A stretch of 64,000 bases of DNA from assembly GCF_026745355.1 (NCBI RefSeq), contig NC_079207.1:13377269-13441268 (forward strand). Reading direction: 5' to 3'. Below, piece by piece: positions 23,067-35,006 of the stretch. The notes under the pieces are model-generated. The model made no database searches. It had not been told where the DNA came from and saw nothing but the letters and a program-made list of their open reading frames with translations. The stretch is from Beta vulgaris subsp. vulgaris (taxonomy: Eukaryota > Streptophyta > Magnoliopsida > Caryophyllales > Amaranthaceae). The translations under genes were made by a program, and so were the position numbers. Every line of letters begins with the position of its first letter. The first letter of the stretch is position 1.

Positions 23067-23337
23067 GTGGGCATTTGTGCTATATTTTTCATGTTATGAA
23101 ATTGAACTCAGTGATTGTTGATGGTACGAACAAACTCAAGTCATTGAAAACAACAGAAGATTTTCACAAGAATGTTCTTAAGATTAATGAAGTTTTGAGA
23201 CTCAAGCACAATAATATATGGTGCTAGACTGCTAGATTTAGTTAGAGTTGATGCTGATTCTATTGCACATCATTTAGAAACACAAAAGATGAAATGATGA
23301 CAAAGCAAAAGCCGAAAAAGCAATAAACTGAACATGC

Positions 23338-23987
23338 CTATTTTAGTGGTTTCCGTATACGCATCAGTAACTATGCTTATAGTCTCTTGTCTTGAGCAGA
23401 CTTCCGTCAAGCACCATGGTCGAGCCCCCATTCTGGATATCAACTTGTAGCCCTGAAAAAGAGGCAATATGATCAAATCAGCACTATGGAACTTAAGGCC
23501 ACGTTTATTTTCTACGGATCGTGGCCTTCGATAAGATAGACTAAGGAGCTGATCTCTGTTTGACTAGTATCTCTTTATTAACTCAACAGAATGTTTCTGT
23601 CCTATTACAATTGTAAAAAGATTTGGAACTTCCAAGTTCCAACCATGGTATGTATATCAAAAACGGCCTGTCATTCATCATATCAAGCAATGCACATTAC
23701 ATATACATTTCTATGTGCAACAGTACAATTAAAGGCTTAAAGCTTCAATGTGCACAGTTGTTAGCATTGGAACTAAAAAATTCCTGTCATATTTAGCAAG
23801 ATAAAATTTGACAGTTACTGCCAAACGTATGTCTTTATATTATATTCACTGATGGTGTCAATTTTGAAATCTTGGACGCAATTTCATAGATCAAGCCCCG
23901 AAAGCGTTCTTCAGCTTCCTCTTCCAGCAAATTGCTGTTATCGGATCGGCTCGCTCCAGCAATAGTTGCAAGTGCATGCAGAGCATC
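23338..23987 (-). pseudogene. PSMD5-like proteasome subunit gene fragment, two exons
   Basis: Exon a (23987-23850) encodes 46 residues starting DALHALATIAGASR and ending KLTPS; its acceptor is CAACTCAG|GA and its donor CCATCA|GTGAAT. Exon b (23452-23338) encodes YKLISRMGARPWCLTEVCS and ends DAYTETTKIG; its acceptor is TTTTTCAG|GG. I recognise the C-terminal ARM-repeat part of the plant 26S proteasome non-ATPase subunit 5 family (Arabidopsis At3g15180 type), a chaperone of the proteasome base. The family has a short segment between these exons that is absent here, and neither the earlier exons nor the final ones are present. The site after exon b reads AG|GCATGT rather than GT. Most likely a relic or transduplicated piece. 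Confidence 0.65.
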
Positions 23988-24061
23988 CTGAGTTGGACAA
24001 CTAAACACCATAACCATCTCTTTCAAACAGAGAAAACTGCTGAATTAAATGAACACAATAT

Positions 24062-24108
24062 GTGTGTATTTTCTTTATTTCCTTCCTTCGCATGCTACAA
24101 TGGAATAA
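24062..24108 (+). repeat. 47-bp segment shared with 15.9 kb
   Basis: GTGTGTATTTTCTTTATTTC through ATGGAATAA here is repeated in reverse complement within the Copia remnant at about 15934-15981. It lies just outside the left arm of the large inverted repeat. Confidence 0.7.
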
Positions 24109-24669
24109 ACTTATATATAACAAATACTAGTAAAAAAAACAAGGAAAGGTTGTTAAAAAAAAAACAAGAAATTATTGTTATAATGATTTTATTGTAAGAC
24201 GTGCTTATACAAGTCTTGCTAGAAAATAGAAGGCCAATAAAAGAAAGAGTTGAACATTCGTTTTGAAAATTATAATAGTTTTTAAGTGACTTTTTTTTAT
24301 AGTGGAAGAAGGAAATTAAAAAATGAGAGGTTTTGGGAGAGAAATTATTAAATATGAACCAGATCAAATGATAAATTATACTTGCATACTACAGGAAGTT
24401 GAATTCTTTCTCGACAAGTTTTTAAGGAGCTCAAGGCCACTTATTTTAGGCATGTGAACATCCGTCAATATAATGAAAGATCAAATGATTTATGTTTCAT
24501 TCGTAGTGTACATAGGCAATCAAGTGGGCTATTCATAGCAACAACTGCAAATTGAATGGAAATTAAATTGCTCAAGTATAAGTACATAAAATCAGGAATC
24601 TCAAAAAAAATTAAACTAGTCATGGGTTTCAAACCTTATAACTTATGCGATACAAGAAGTACTTCTTTG

Positions 24670-25256
24670 CAACAACCTCCCTCCTCTTTCTCTTCTCTCT
24701 AAAACCCTAACCTTTCCTACCCCTTCTTCAGTTAGGAGCTGCCATAGATGATTTCATCCAGGTTAAGCCTCTTTTTCCCTTTTATTTTCAATTTTTAATT
24801 TATTTTCTTATTTTGTTGAATAAATTAGTCTCTTTATGAGATTTCTGGGAACCCTATTATGGGGTTTTTTTAGTCTCTGTTGTGGAGATCTCTTCTCCCC
24901 TGTGGGAGTTGTGAGTGTGGTTTTTTTCGTTTTTAGGTATGAGAAATTGTTCATATTGGTTGAAGTTCGAGATTTAACATGAAAGTATTGGAATCTCGGA
25001 TGCGGTTAACATGGCTGGATCAAGAATGCTCTTCACAAACCATGTCAGAATGATAGACTTCTTCATCAATAGTGCTTGATTCAGCAAATACAAGGGGATT
25101 GTGCTGTATTTTCCGATCTAGTTCATTATAGTTTTTTCGAAGACGAATTTGATTTAACCTTGTTTAATTGTATCTTGTTTTTCTTTGATATCTATTGTAG
25201 ATGCCGTTTGGCCTTCAATTAATAAAATTTGTCTTTAAAAAAAATGTCAAAAAAAA
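24670..25256 (+). mobile_element. Possible short retroposon (left-arm copy)
   Basis: Starts with a CCTCCCTCCTCTTTCTCTTC stretch and AAAACCCTAACC, typical of the 5' leader of plant LINEs, and ends TTGGCCTTCAATTAATAAAA then an A-rich tail. It lacks recognisable ORFs, so it may be a LINE-derived non-autonomous element. The right arm has the mirror copy at about 33346-33935. Confidence 0.45.
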
Positions 25257-25351
25257 ACTTTTAACTTATGAGCTCATAAGTAAGACTTTATATGAAAGAG
25301 TATACCCTCTTCGATCAACATCACTTATCATTTTAGGCGATTTATGAAATA

Positions 25352-25580
25352 CTCCATCCGATCTTTATTAGTTTACTCCTTTCTTTTGCATAGAGTTTTA
25401 GGGGAAATAATGTTGTGGGTCATAAAAAAGAAAAAGAAATTATTATTTAACATTAAAGTTGAATGTATGTGTAATGAAAAGTTGGTGGTCCCATTCCAAA
25501 ATAGAAACAAAAGAAATGGGTAAACTAATAAGGGACATCCCAAAAAGAAATACGGGTAAACTAATAAAGATCGGAGAGAG
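25352..25580. mobile_element. Stowaway-like MITE (left arm)
   Basis: CTCCATCCGATCTTTATTAG and its complement near the right end, flanked by TA (25350-25351, 25581-25582). Confidence 0.85.
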
Positions 25581-25931
25581 TACAAATTAAAGACAACACA
25601 AATGTAGTTGGCTTATATTTCATGCAATCACTTTCTTATCTTAAAACTTTCACCTTAATTCAGAAAATAAAATTCCATCAAATTAAGGTACACTGAAAAT
25701 TGTTCCATGACATTTTTTTTTAAAAAAAATTACTCATAAATCAAGTAGAGACAATGCGACAATTTATTACAAAGAATTAATAAAAAAATGAGACATAGTC
25801 CACTACATAACAAAAATAGAGAAAGTATTGCCATCTAACTCAATTAGCATTTGTACTCTTGAAAACTAAAGATCAACATATGTAAAAATACTAAAATTAA
25901 TTGATTATAGAAGATGTTGCTCATAATTAAA

Positions 25932-26173
25932 TCTCTATCATATAAGGTAACACCAACACATGGGGGACACCAAAAAGCAGAAAAAGGAAAAAAAATAGAG
26001 GATAACTAACTGTTTCATTTGAATGAAAAAAGGGTGGAAAGTAAGACATTTAAACTAAACATCAATTTTTTGAGAAAATAAAATGTAAAGACAGTTTTCT
26101 ACCCAATTAATTTTATTTTCTACTACATTTGTTATCACATGTTATCACACGCATTGCGTGCATGTAAGACTAG
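25932..26173 (+). mobile_element. Helitron (left arm)
   Basis: Starts A|TCTCTATCATATAAGGTAA and ends with hairpin CACGCATTGCGTG, then CATGTAAGACTAG|T. 242 bases, non-coding. Confidence 0.85.
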
Positions 26174-26535
26174 TAGAGAAATAAAACAATTACCCATCAA
26201 AGATCAAGAAAATGAAATAAGTAAAAGAAAAAAAAAACTCATAATAAAGAAATTAAATCCACTTAATTATAAAATAGAAAATTAATATTTTATATATTTT
26301 CTAAAGAAAACACAATCAAATCCTTGTTTGTAAAATCATAATTTCACAAAGCATAGCAAATTTTCGACTCAATCTTTTTCTTTTTAAATAGATATAAGAT
26401 AAAGAAATTATTCTCTTATTCACCTATAATAAACATATAAAAGATGGCTTTCACCAAGTAGTTACACAAGTTTTTGAGTTCTAATCAAGAAAATATTTGG
26501 TTTGCATTAAGGATGTACACATCAAAGTCTCTTAA

Positions 26536-26781
26536 GCTCTATTCTTTTGAACTGCATTAAAAAAAATTCAGTTTAATTCAGTTCCATTTAGACAAATTCA
26601 ATTTAGTTCGGTCCAGGAAAATTTAGTTCAGTTCAGTTCATTTCAAGAAAATCCAGTTCAGTTCACTTAGTTTTCTCTCACAGTTTCACTTCACTTCAGT
26701 TCAGTTCATACAAATTAAGTTTAATTCAGTTTAGTTCAGACAAATTCAGTTCAATTCAGCTTAGTCTAAAAGAGCATAGCC
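26536..26781. mobile_element. Harbinger-like MITE rich in TTCAGTTCA (left arm)
   Basis: Ends AGCTCTATTCTTTTGAACTG and AGTCTAAAAGAGCATAGCC are inverted relatives, flanked by TTA on both sides (26533-26535, 26782-26784). The body is a run of TTCAGTTCA-type repeats. Confidence 0.65.
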
Positions 26782-28050
26782 TTAATACCTTTATTTACAA
26801 ATCGAAAAATCGAGATAAATTCGGTCGAGCAAAAGGTTTTCATCCCTAATTCTAATTTTAGAAAAATTTGTAAATCAAGAAGTTAGGAGATAAATTTTGA
26901 AAAAAATAAAATAAAATTCAATAACAAGGAAAAAAAAAAAATGATGTCTTTCTCATAAATTGTTCATAATTTATATTAGTAATTTCAATACTTTTTAATT
27001 CAAGTAAAGTGTCATTATGTTTATTGTTTTTATTCGAAATCCAGTCACATATCAAATAAAATTAAAAATCACAACCACTCACTAACTTTTTGAGTCTGGT
27101 AACCGTGTCCAACTTTACATCTTCAACCTTTTTATATTAGTGAATTAATATAATATATTTATATTCATCTAATTAATAAAGTTCACATTTTAAGCATGAA
27201 TCAGTACTATAAGTAAAATAAATAGCAAGTTTTGAGAAAAAAATCATGCACGTATGACGAGCGCATTGATTTAATATATTACTAGGGTTTAGTGTTGTGT
27301 TCGACTGTAATTTGAAGGACCCAACTCGTATTTCATACCCAGGTCGATTTCGTGTCTTATCGATGTGGACAAAAATTGTCTGAGTTCAAGTAACAAAGTT
27401 TGATACTACCTAAAAGGATAATTTACTTTTACACTACATCTAAGATCACTTATCAAAACTTTTAAAAAAAACATCACTCATATGATCAAAATTTATGGGA
27501 TGTTTGATTGAGGATAAATAAGATTAGAAGGGTCATTATAAAAAGATAGAAAGGGATTTCTTTCTCCTCTTCTTTCAAGATAAATTCATTTTCTCCTCTT
27601 CTTCTCAAGTTTCTCAACGGTAATATTATGTCTAACCGTTGCTTCCCTCTTCATTCCTTCTTTCTCTCTCCTCCAATTGAATCAAAATGTTCATACTTCA
27701 TCCAAAAAAGCATAAGCTTTTCACATCTAGATAATGAGAGGCGTTTTATTCGGGTTTTGCGCGACTTTTAAAGCGGTTGTGAGCCAGCTCCGTTTTTGAG
27801 ATTTTGGAGGTCCAAGGGCGAGCCTACATATTAGGGCCCTGATTAAATCCAAGTTTTTTGAATGTTTTATTTTTCTATCTAGACCGAAAAATAAACAATT
27901 TTTTGGTCCGAAATTTTTGAAAGAAATGTTAAAATAAGGATGTAAGTATTTGATCATTTAATATATCAATCATAAAACCAAAAAAAGAAATTGAAAAGAT
28001 GAACAATTAAATGATTAATAAAGAAATTACAAATAAAGTTGAACCCAAAA

Positions 28051-28724
28051 AAAGTTGCAACCATACCTTACACCAAAATCAAGTGATAAAAAATAATTAA
28101 AATTTATTTGTGTGTTACTCTTCACGAATCACGAGTCGAGAATGATTTCGTGTAATTTTATATAGAATGTCTTTTCGATAGGTTTCTGATGGTGCATTTT
28201 TACTTCAAAGACAAGGATATGTTTTAATTTATTGATCATCATCATCATCTCTGTACAAGATTAACCGGACTCTCATGAGATTTGTGATTTATCATTGAGT
28301 ACATCCAACATTATAGTTGGTGCTACTTTGATATAATAGTATTTGCTCATATTTGTGGTGTTAGGTCTACCAAAAAATGTTAGGTGATGGGTAAGCTAAC
28401 TTTTCAAACTGATCTTGCGCATCCAACTGGGCAAAACTCTCAACGTCAAATGCATTGGAAGATGAGGTAGCAACCGGAGTTCTTTCACGGGAACTACTCA
28501 TCTTCTCACTCTCTTTTTCTAAATCTTTTAATAAAATTTTGGTTTGTTTAGTCCTCCGCATGAAGGGTGCTGATGCAAAAAACAACAAGCGGGAAATTAA
28601 ATTGTTTATTTATTTTATTTTATTTTTGAAAGAAAATTGTTTATCTCTTTTTCATATAAAGAAATGCGTTACATACCCCAGTGTCTTTGTAGAATGGTAA
28701 AAAAGTTTGTTAATTTTTTTGGGT
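28051..28724. other. Spacer at the centre of the inverted repeat
   Basis: About 670 unique bases lie between the arms. A minus-strand frame of 73 codons (28588-28367) is rich in Ser, Glu and Lys and contains SFAQLDAQDQFEKL. I do not recognise it. It has no matching sequence in the arms. Confidence 0.6.
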
Positions 28725-29830
28725 TTTGCAAAATTGCAATTTTATTTGTAATTTCTTTATTAATCATTTAATTGTTCATCTTTTCAATTTCTTTTTTTAA
28801 GTTTTATGATTGACATATTAGATGATCAAGTACTTACATCCTTATTTTAACATTTCTTTCAAAAATTTCGGACCAAAAAATTGTTTATTTTTTAGTCTAG
28901 ATAGAAAAATAGAACATTCAAAAAACTTGGACTTAATCAGGGCCCTAATATGTAGGCTCGCCCTTGGCCTCCAAAATCTCAAAAACGGAGCTGGCTCACA
29001 ACCGCCTTCAAAGTCGCGCAGAACCCGAATAAAACGCCCCTATTATCTAGATCTGAAAAGCTTATGCTTTCTGGCGATGGAGTATGAACATTTTGATTCA
29101 ATTGGAGGAGGGAGAAAGAAGGAATGAAAGAGGGAAGCAACGGTTAGACATAAATATTACCGTTGAGAAACCTGAGAAGAAGAGGAGAAAAGGAATTTAT
29201 CTTGAGAAGAAGAGGAGAAAAGAAATCCCCTTTCTATCTTTTTATAATGGCCCTTTCTAAATCTTATTTATCCTTAATCAAACATCCCATAAGATTTTGA
29301 TCCATATGATCGGTGATGTTTTTTTTTTTTGAAAGGTTTTGATAAGTGATCTTAGATGTGTAAGTGTTAAAATGTCAAAATTATCCTTTTAAGTAGTATC
29401 AAACTTTGTTACTTGAACTCAGGCAATTCTTGTCCACATCGGTAAGACACGAAACTGACCTGGGTATGAAATACGAGTCGGGTCCTTCAAATTACAGTCG
29501 AACACAACACTAAACCCTAGTAATATGTTAAATTAATGCGCTCGTCATACGTGCATGATTTTTTTTTTCTCAAAACTTGCTATTTATTTTACGTTATAGT
29601 ACTGATTATGCTTAAAATGTGAAACTTTATTAATTAGATGAATATAAATATATTATATTAATTCACTAATATAAAAAGGTTGAAGATCTAAAGTTGGACA
29701 CAGTTACCAGACTCAAAAGTTAGTGAGTGGTTGTGATTTTTAATTTTATTTGATATGTGAGTGGATTTCGAATAAAAACAATAAACATAATGAGACTTTA
29801 CTTGAATTAAAAAGTATTGAAATTACTAAT

Positions 29831-30369
29831 TGGGATATTTCATTTGGTACCATTGTACTTTTGGCTTTTCCATTTGGTACCACTATTTTTCAGATATTCT
29901 ACATGGTACCACTATAATTTGATTTTATTCTCTATTGTAGCATTCAACTAAGTAAAGTGTTAATTTAAGTTAGAATAGGCTAGAGTTTTACTTCAATTTT
30001 ACATGTTTTAATTTGCGTTAAGGTTTTAATAATCGTTTTAGTCGTTAAGGTCAAAGTTCAGGTCATATTTGACAATAAAAAGACATAGAATATTATGATC
30101 ATTTTTATGAAAATTTTGACTGAAAATAGAGCTTTAAGGGTTAAAACGATACCCTAAAATCTTAATTTATTAAATTTTTGCAATTGCAAATAGAAACATG
30201 CAAACCCAAACAAAATCGTATTCTTGTTCAACCATTAACTAACATTTTACTTAAAAAATGGTATGATAAAGATTAATATTAAATTAGAGTGGTATCATGT
30301 GGAATTTTAAAATAACAGTGGTACCAAATGGAAAAGCCAAAAATTCAATGGTACCAAATAGAATATCCC
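29831..30369. mobile_element. TIR MITE with 8-bp duplication
   Basis: Ends TGGGATATTTCATTTGGTAC and, inverted, GGGATATTCTATTTGGTACC keep similarity over about 85 bases (shared GGCTTTTCCATTTGGTACCA). TTACTAAT flanks it (29823-29830 and 30370-30377); the left arm has a single copy of that sequence. The 8-base duplication suggests hAT-like mobilisation. No ORF. Confidence 0.85.
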
Positions 30370-30586
30370 TTACTAATATAATATAATTTGAGTTGACAAT
30401 TTATGGAAGAAATGACATCACTTTCTTTTTTTTCCTTGTTATTGAATTTACCTTTAATTTTTTTTTCAAAATTTATCTCCTAACTTCTTGATTTACAAAA
30501 ATTTTCTGAAATTAGAATTAGGGATGAAAACCTTTTGCTCGACCGAATTTATCTCGATTTTTCGATTTGTAAATAAAGGTATTATG

Positions 30587-30832
30587 GTTATGCTCTTTTA
30601 GACTAAGCTGAATTGAACTGAATTTGTCTTAACTAAACTGAATTGAACTTGATTTGTATGAACTGAACTGAAGTGAAGTGAAACTGTGAGAGAAAACTAA
30701 GTGAACTGAACTGGATTTTCTTGAAATGAACTGAATTGAACTAAATTTTCCTGGACCGAACTAAACTGAATTTGTCTAAATGGAACTGAATTGAACTGAA
30801 TTTTTTTTAATGCAGTCCAAAAGAATAGAGCT
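30587..30832. mobile_element. Harbinger-like MITE (right-arm copy)
   Basis: Mirror of 26536-26781, with many GAACTGAA-type repeats. Present in both arms, so older than the inverted duplication. Confidence 0.6.
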
Positions 30833-31232
30833 TAAGAGACTTTAATGTGTACATCCTTAACGCAAACCAAATATTTTCTTGATTAGAACTCAAAAACTTG
30901 TGTAACTACTTGGTGAAAGCCATCTTTTATATGTTTATTATAGGTGAAGAAGAGAATAATTTCTTTAATCTTATATCTATTTTAAAAAGAAAAAGATTGA
31001 GTCGAAAATTTTGCTATGCTTTGTGAAATTATGATTTTACAAACAAGGATTTGATTGTGTTTTCTTTAGAAAATATATAAATATTAATTTTCTATTTTAT
31101 AATTAAGTGGATTTAATTTCTTTATTATGAGTTTTTTTTTTACTTATTTCATTTTCTTGATCTTTGATCGGTAATTGTTTTATTTCTCTACTAGTCTTAC
31201 ATGCACGAAATGCGTGCGATAACGTGTGATAA

Positions 31233-31507
31233 TGTTGGATTATGCTCCAAAATTAATCAAATAGTTTTCCTAATAGTTAGGATTAGTTGCTGATAATTAG
31301 TTAGTGGGTTAACAAGTAGTGGTCTAGATAATGGTCTAGTTGGTAGGATAATAAGTAGTGGGCTACATAGTGAACATGTTATTAATAGTGCTTTGTATGC
31401 CTAAAGATTGATTTGTTTATTCATTATGTGAGTATGAAAAATATATAAAAATGTAGTCTTTTTAATCCTCTCCAAGTTTCTCTCTTTCCTCCTCTAAAAA
31501 TTCTACA
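31233..31507 (+). repeat. TRIM 5' LTR
   Basis: Starts TGTTGGATTATGC and ends AAAATTCTACA; identical by eye to 32183-32457. Confidence 0.93.
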
Positions 31508-31520
31508 TGGTATCAAGAGC
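31508..31520 (+). other. TRIM primer-binding site
   Basis: TGGTATCAAGAGC directly after the LTR matches the initiator Met-tRNA 3' end (TGGTATCAGAGC) apart from one extra A. Confidence 0.8.
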
Positions 31521-32182
31521 TCCAGGTTAGATCCGGGAAAGGGAAAGAGATGAAGAAAAAAAAAGAAAAAAAAGAGAGAGAGAGGAAGAGAGTATTAAAA
31601 ACAAAATTGAGTAAAAAGAAACAAGCAATGCAGCTTGATTTCATTGTTTGTGAGCAATTTTTTTTTATTTGAGTGAAATTTTTTGTGTTCAACCATGAAA
31701 GTAATGGTTGGGAGTGATGTGTTGTTGGATTCCCTTTTAGCCCATGAAAATGGATTTTAATCCTGTGAAAAAAGAGGGCATAAAAAATTGTTTGAGTTGA
31801 AGATCGAGTAATCTTTACAAGTGTGTGGAAGTCGTAGTCAACGCAGAGACGGTTTCCGAAATTAAAGTAGTGGACTTAGTCAATTTGCAACGCAACGTCA
31901 AAATGAGTTTATGGAGAGAAGTGTTCCATTGAGTGAAGGTTGGTGATAATGTGCATCAACAAATTAAAATATGATGTTGGTGAGAAGTGCATCAACAAAT
32001 ATTTGGTGATGAGAAGTGCATCACATTAAGAAGAGAAGTGTTTCCATGTTAATGGAGAGAAGTGCTCCATGAAGATAAAAAAAAAAAAAATGAAGGTCCA
32101 TCATGTGGGAAGAATTACCAAGAATCAAGATTGTGACATAATGTTTAATGTTGGCTCCTACAAATTTTGGAGCAAGGGGGTG

Positions 32183-32457
32183 TGTTGGATTATGCTCCAA
32201 AATTAATCAAATAGTTTTCCTAATAGTTAGGATTAGTTGCTGATAATTAGTTAGTGGGTTAACAAGTAGTGGTCTAGATAATGGTCTAGTTGGTAGGATA
32301 ATAAGTAGTGGGCTACATAGTGAACATGTTATTAATAGTGCTTTGTATGCCTAAAGATTGATTTGTTTATTCATTATGTGAGTATGAAAAATATATAAAA
32401 ATGTAGTCTTTTTAATCCTCTCCAAGTTTCTCTCTTTCCTCCTCTAAAAATTCTACA
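32183..32457 (+). repeat. TRIM 3' LTR
   Basis: Second copy of the 275-base LTR, preceded by AGCAAGGGGGTG. Confidence 0.93.
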
Positions 32458-33019
32458 GATAACAAATGTAGTAGAAAATAAAATTAATTGTGTAGAAAAA
32501 CTGTCTTTACATTTTATTTTCTCAAAAAACTGATGTTTAGTTTAAATGTCCTACTTTCCCCCCCTTTTTTCATTCAAATGAAACGGTTAGTTATCTTCTA
32601 TTTTTTTTCCTTTTTCTGTTTTTTGGTGTCCCCCGGTGTTGCCTTATATAATAGAGAATTATTTATGAGCAACATCTTCTATAATCAATTAATTTTAGTA
32701 TTTTTACATATGTTGATCTTTAGTTTTCAAGAGTACAAATGCTAATTGAGTTAGATGGCAATACTTTCTCTATTTTTGTTATGTAGGGGACTATGTCTCA
32801 TTTTTTTAGTTAATTCTTTGTAATAAATTGTCGCATTGTCGCATTGTCTCTACTTGATTTATGAGTAATTTTTTTAAAAAAAAAAAATGTCATGGAACAA
32901 TTTTCAGTGTACCTTAGTTTGATGGAATTTTATTTTCTGAATTAAGGTGAAAGTTTTAAGATAAGAAAGTGATTGCATGAAATATAAGCCAACTACATTT
33001 GTGTTATTTTTAATTTGTA

Positions 33020-33247
33020 CTCTCTCTGATCTTTATTAGTTTACCCGTTTTTGTTTTTGGGATGTCCCTTATTAGTTTACCAATTTCTTTTGTTTCTATT
33101 TTGGAATGGGACCACTAACTTTTCATTGCACATACATTCAACTTTAATATTAAATAATAATTTCTCTTTCTTTCTATGACCCACAACATTATTTCTCCTA
33201 AAACTCTATGCAAAAGAAAGGAGTATACTAATAAAGATCGGATGGAG
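33020..33247. mobile_element. Stowaway-like MITE (right-arm copy)
   Basis: CTCTCTGATCTTTATTAG and AATAAAGATCGGATGGAG inverted ends, flanked by TA. Confidence 0.82.
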
Positions 33248-33345
33248 TATTTCATAAATCGCCTAAAATGATAAGTGATGTTGATCGAAGAGGGTATACT
33301 CTTTCATATAAAGTCTTACTTATGAGCTCATAAGTTAAAAGTTTT

Positions 33346-33935
33346 TTTTTTGACATTTTTTTTAAAGACAAATTTTATTAATTGAAGGCCAAACAGCATC
33401 TACAATAGATATTAAAGAAAAACAAGATACAATTAAACAAGGTTAAATTAAATTCGTCTTCGAAAAAACTATAATGAACTAGATCGGAAAATACAGCGCA
33501 ACCCCCTTGTATTTGCTGAATCAAACAGCTATTGATGAAGAAGTCTATCATTCTGACATAGTTTGTAAAGAGCATTCTTGATCCAGCCATGTTAACCGCA
33601 TCCGAGATTCCAATACTTTCATGTTAAATCTCGAACTTCAACCAATATGAACAATTTCTCATACCTAAAAACGAAAAAAACCACACTCACAACTCCCACA
33701 GGGGAGAAGGAGATCTCCACAACAGAGACTAAAAACCCCATAATAGGGTTCGCAGAAATCTCATAAAGAGATACTAATTTATTCAACAAAATAAGAAAAT
33801 AAATTAAAAATTGAAAATAAAAGGGAAAAAGAGGCTTACCATGGATGAAATCATCTATGGCAGCTCCTAACTGAAGAAGGGGTAGGAAAGGTTAGGGTTT
33901 TAGAGAGAAGAGAAAGAGGAGGGAGGTTGTTGCAA
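33346..33935 (-). mobile_element. Possible short retroposon (right-arm copy)
   Basis: Mirror of 24670-25256: a T-rich start (the poly(A) end on the minus strand), AAATTTTATTAATTGAAGGC, and at the other end AGAGGAGGGAGGTTGTTGC. Confidence 0.45.
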
Positions 33936-34511
33936 AGAAGTACTTCTTGTAGGTTTTTTTTTACATCGCATAAGTTATAAGGTTTGAAACCCATGACTAA
34001 TTTAATTTTTTTTGAGATTCCTGATTTTATGTACTTATACTTGAGCAATTTAATTTCCATTCAATTTGCAGTTGTTGCTATTAATAGCCCACTTGATTGC
34101 CTATGTACACTACGAATGAAACATATAAATCATTTGATCTTTCATTATATTGACGGATGTTCACATGCCTAAAACCAGTGGCCTTGAGCTCCTTATTAAA
34201 CTTGTCGAGAAAGAATTCAACTTCCCGTAATATGCAAGTATAATTTATCATTTGATCTGGTTCATATTTAATAATTTCTCTCTCAAAACTTCTCATTTTT
34301 GAATTTCCTTCTTCCACTATAAAAAAAAAAAAAGTCACTTAAAAACTATTATAATTTTCAAAACGAATGTTCAACTCTTTCTTTTATTGGCCTTCTATTT
34401 TCTAGCAAGTCTTGTGTAAGCACGTCTTACAATAAAATCATTATAACAATAATTTCTTGCTTTTTTTTTAACAACCTTTCCTTGTTTTTTTGACTAGTGT
34501 TTGTTATATAT

Positions 34512-35005
34512 TTCAGTATTTTCACTTCATTTTCCTTTTCTTTTGACAGTTATGCGAAGAATTTTTTATTTTTTTATCTATACCTTAAAACTGAATATTT
34601 ATTCTTAAACTGAATAATCATTTTTTGTGTTCCTTTTGCGATCCTTTGATGTCTCGGCTCGTCTCGTTGGGTATGACACGTCATAACTTATAATGGTCCA
34701 ATTTTCTTGAACTTTAATTTCTTATTTCAACTGTTTGATTTGAAATTCTATTTTCAATAACTACACAACGAGCATTCACTGAAATTGATAATCTATTGTA
34801 AGTCAAAAACAAAACAAAAATAGTGTTTCACTGCTTTTAATAAATCAATTTGCCAAAACTAACTTCAAAATTTAGTTAAAAAAAGACGTTTCTATCACCA
34901 AGGTTGCTACCAGTGCAATTATCTAGTGTGTTGCCTAAGATATTTGGCATTAACTTCGCTTCGCATGTGGAGGTCACGTGATTATCTTTACTTTTCTTTC
35001 CCTTA
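34512..35005. other. Intergenic, nothing recognised
   Basis: Unique AT-rich DNA just outside the inverted repeat; no coding motif. Confidence 0.45.
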
Positions 35006-35006
35006 C

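Larger units (their letters stand above)
24113..28050. repeat. Left arm of giant inverted repeat
   Basis: Almost all of this arm reappears in reverse complement in 28725-34511. Anchors: 24113 TATATAACAAATACTAG with 34.5 kb; the Stowaway MITE 25352-25580 with 33020-33247; the Helitron 25932-26173 with 31191-32657; 27.7-27.96 kb with 28.82-29.05 kb. The arm is 3.9 kb, the other 5.8 kb; a TRIM and a MITE in the right arm account for most of the difference. Confidence 0.92.
31233..32457 (+). mobile_element. TRIM-like LTR retrotransposon, intact structure
   Basis: Two 275-base LTRs that look identical by eye bound a 675-base interior. TSD is GATAA (31228-31232, 32458-32462). The 5' LTR is followed directly by TGGTATCAAGAGC, a primer site for initiator Met-tRNA; a purine run AGCAAGGGGG precedes the 3' LTR. 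The interior codes for nothing, being A/G-rich at first and then carrying loose repeats of GAGAAGTGCATCA. It must rely on an autonomous partner. Identical LTRs mean recent insertion. Confidence 0.93.
31191..32657 (-). mobile_element. Helitron (right-arm copy), interrupted by the TRIM
   Basis: The 3' end CTAG lies at 31191-31194 with hairpin CACGAAATGCGTG, the 5' end TCTCTATTATATAAGGC at 32657, both on the minus strand. The TRIM and its target duplication split it. Confidence 0.75.
28725..34511. repeat. Right arm of giant inverted repeat
   Basis: Reverse complement of 24113-28050 with two later insertions: a MITE (29831-30369) and a TRIM retrotransposon (31233-32457). The left arm has the unbroken target at both places (26975-26982 and 26132-26136). 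Confidence 0.92.

Noticed and set aside
27727..29127. Matching open frames containing FKNFGPKNCLFF in both arms
   Set aside because: They are the two mirror copies of the inverted repeat; a worn mobile-element piece I could not identify, not two genes.
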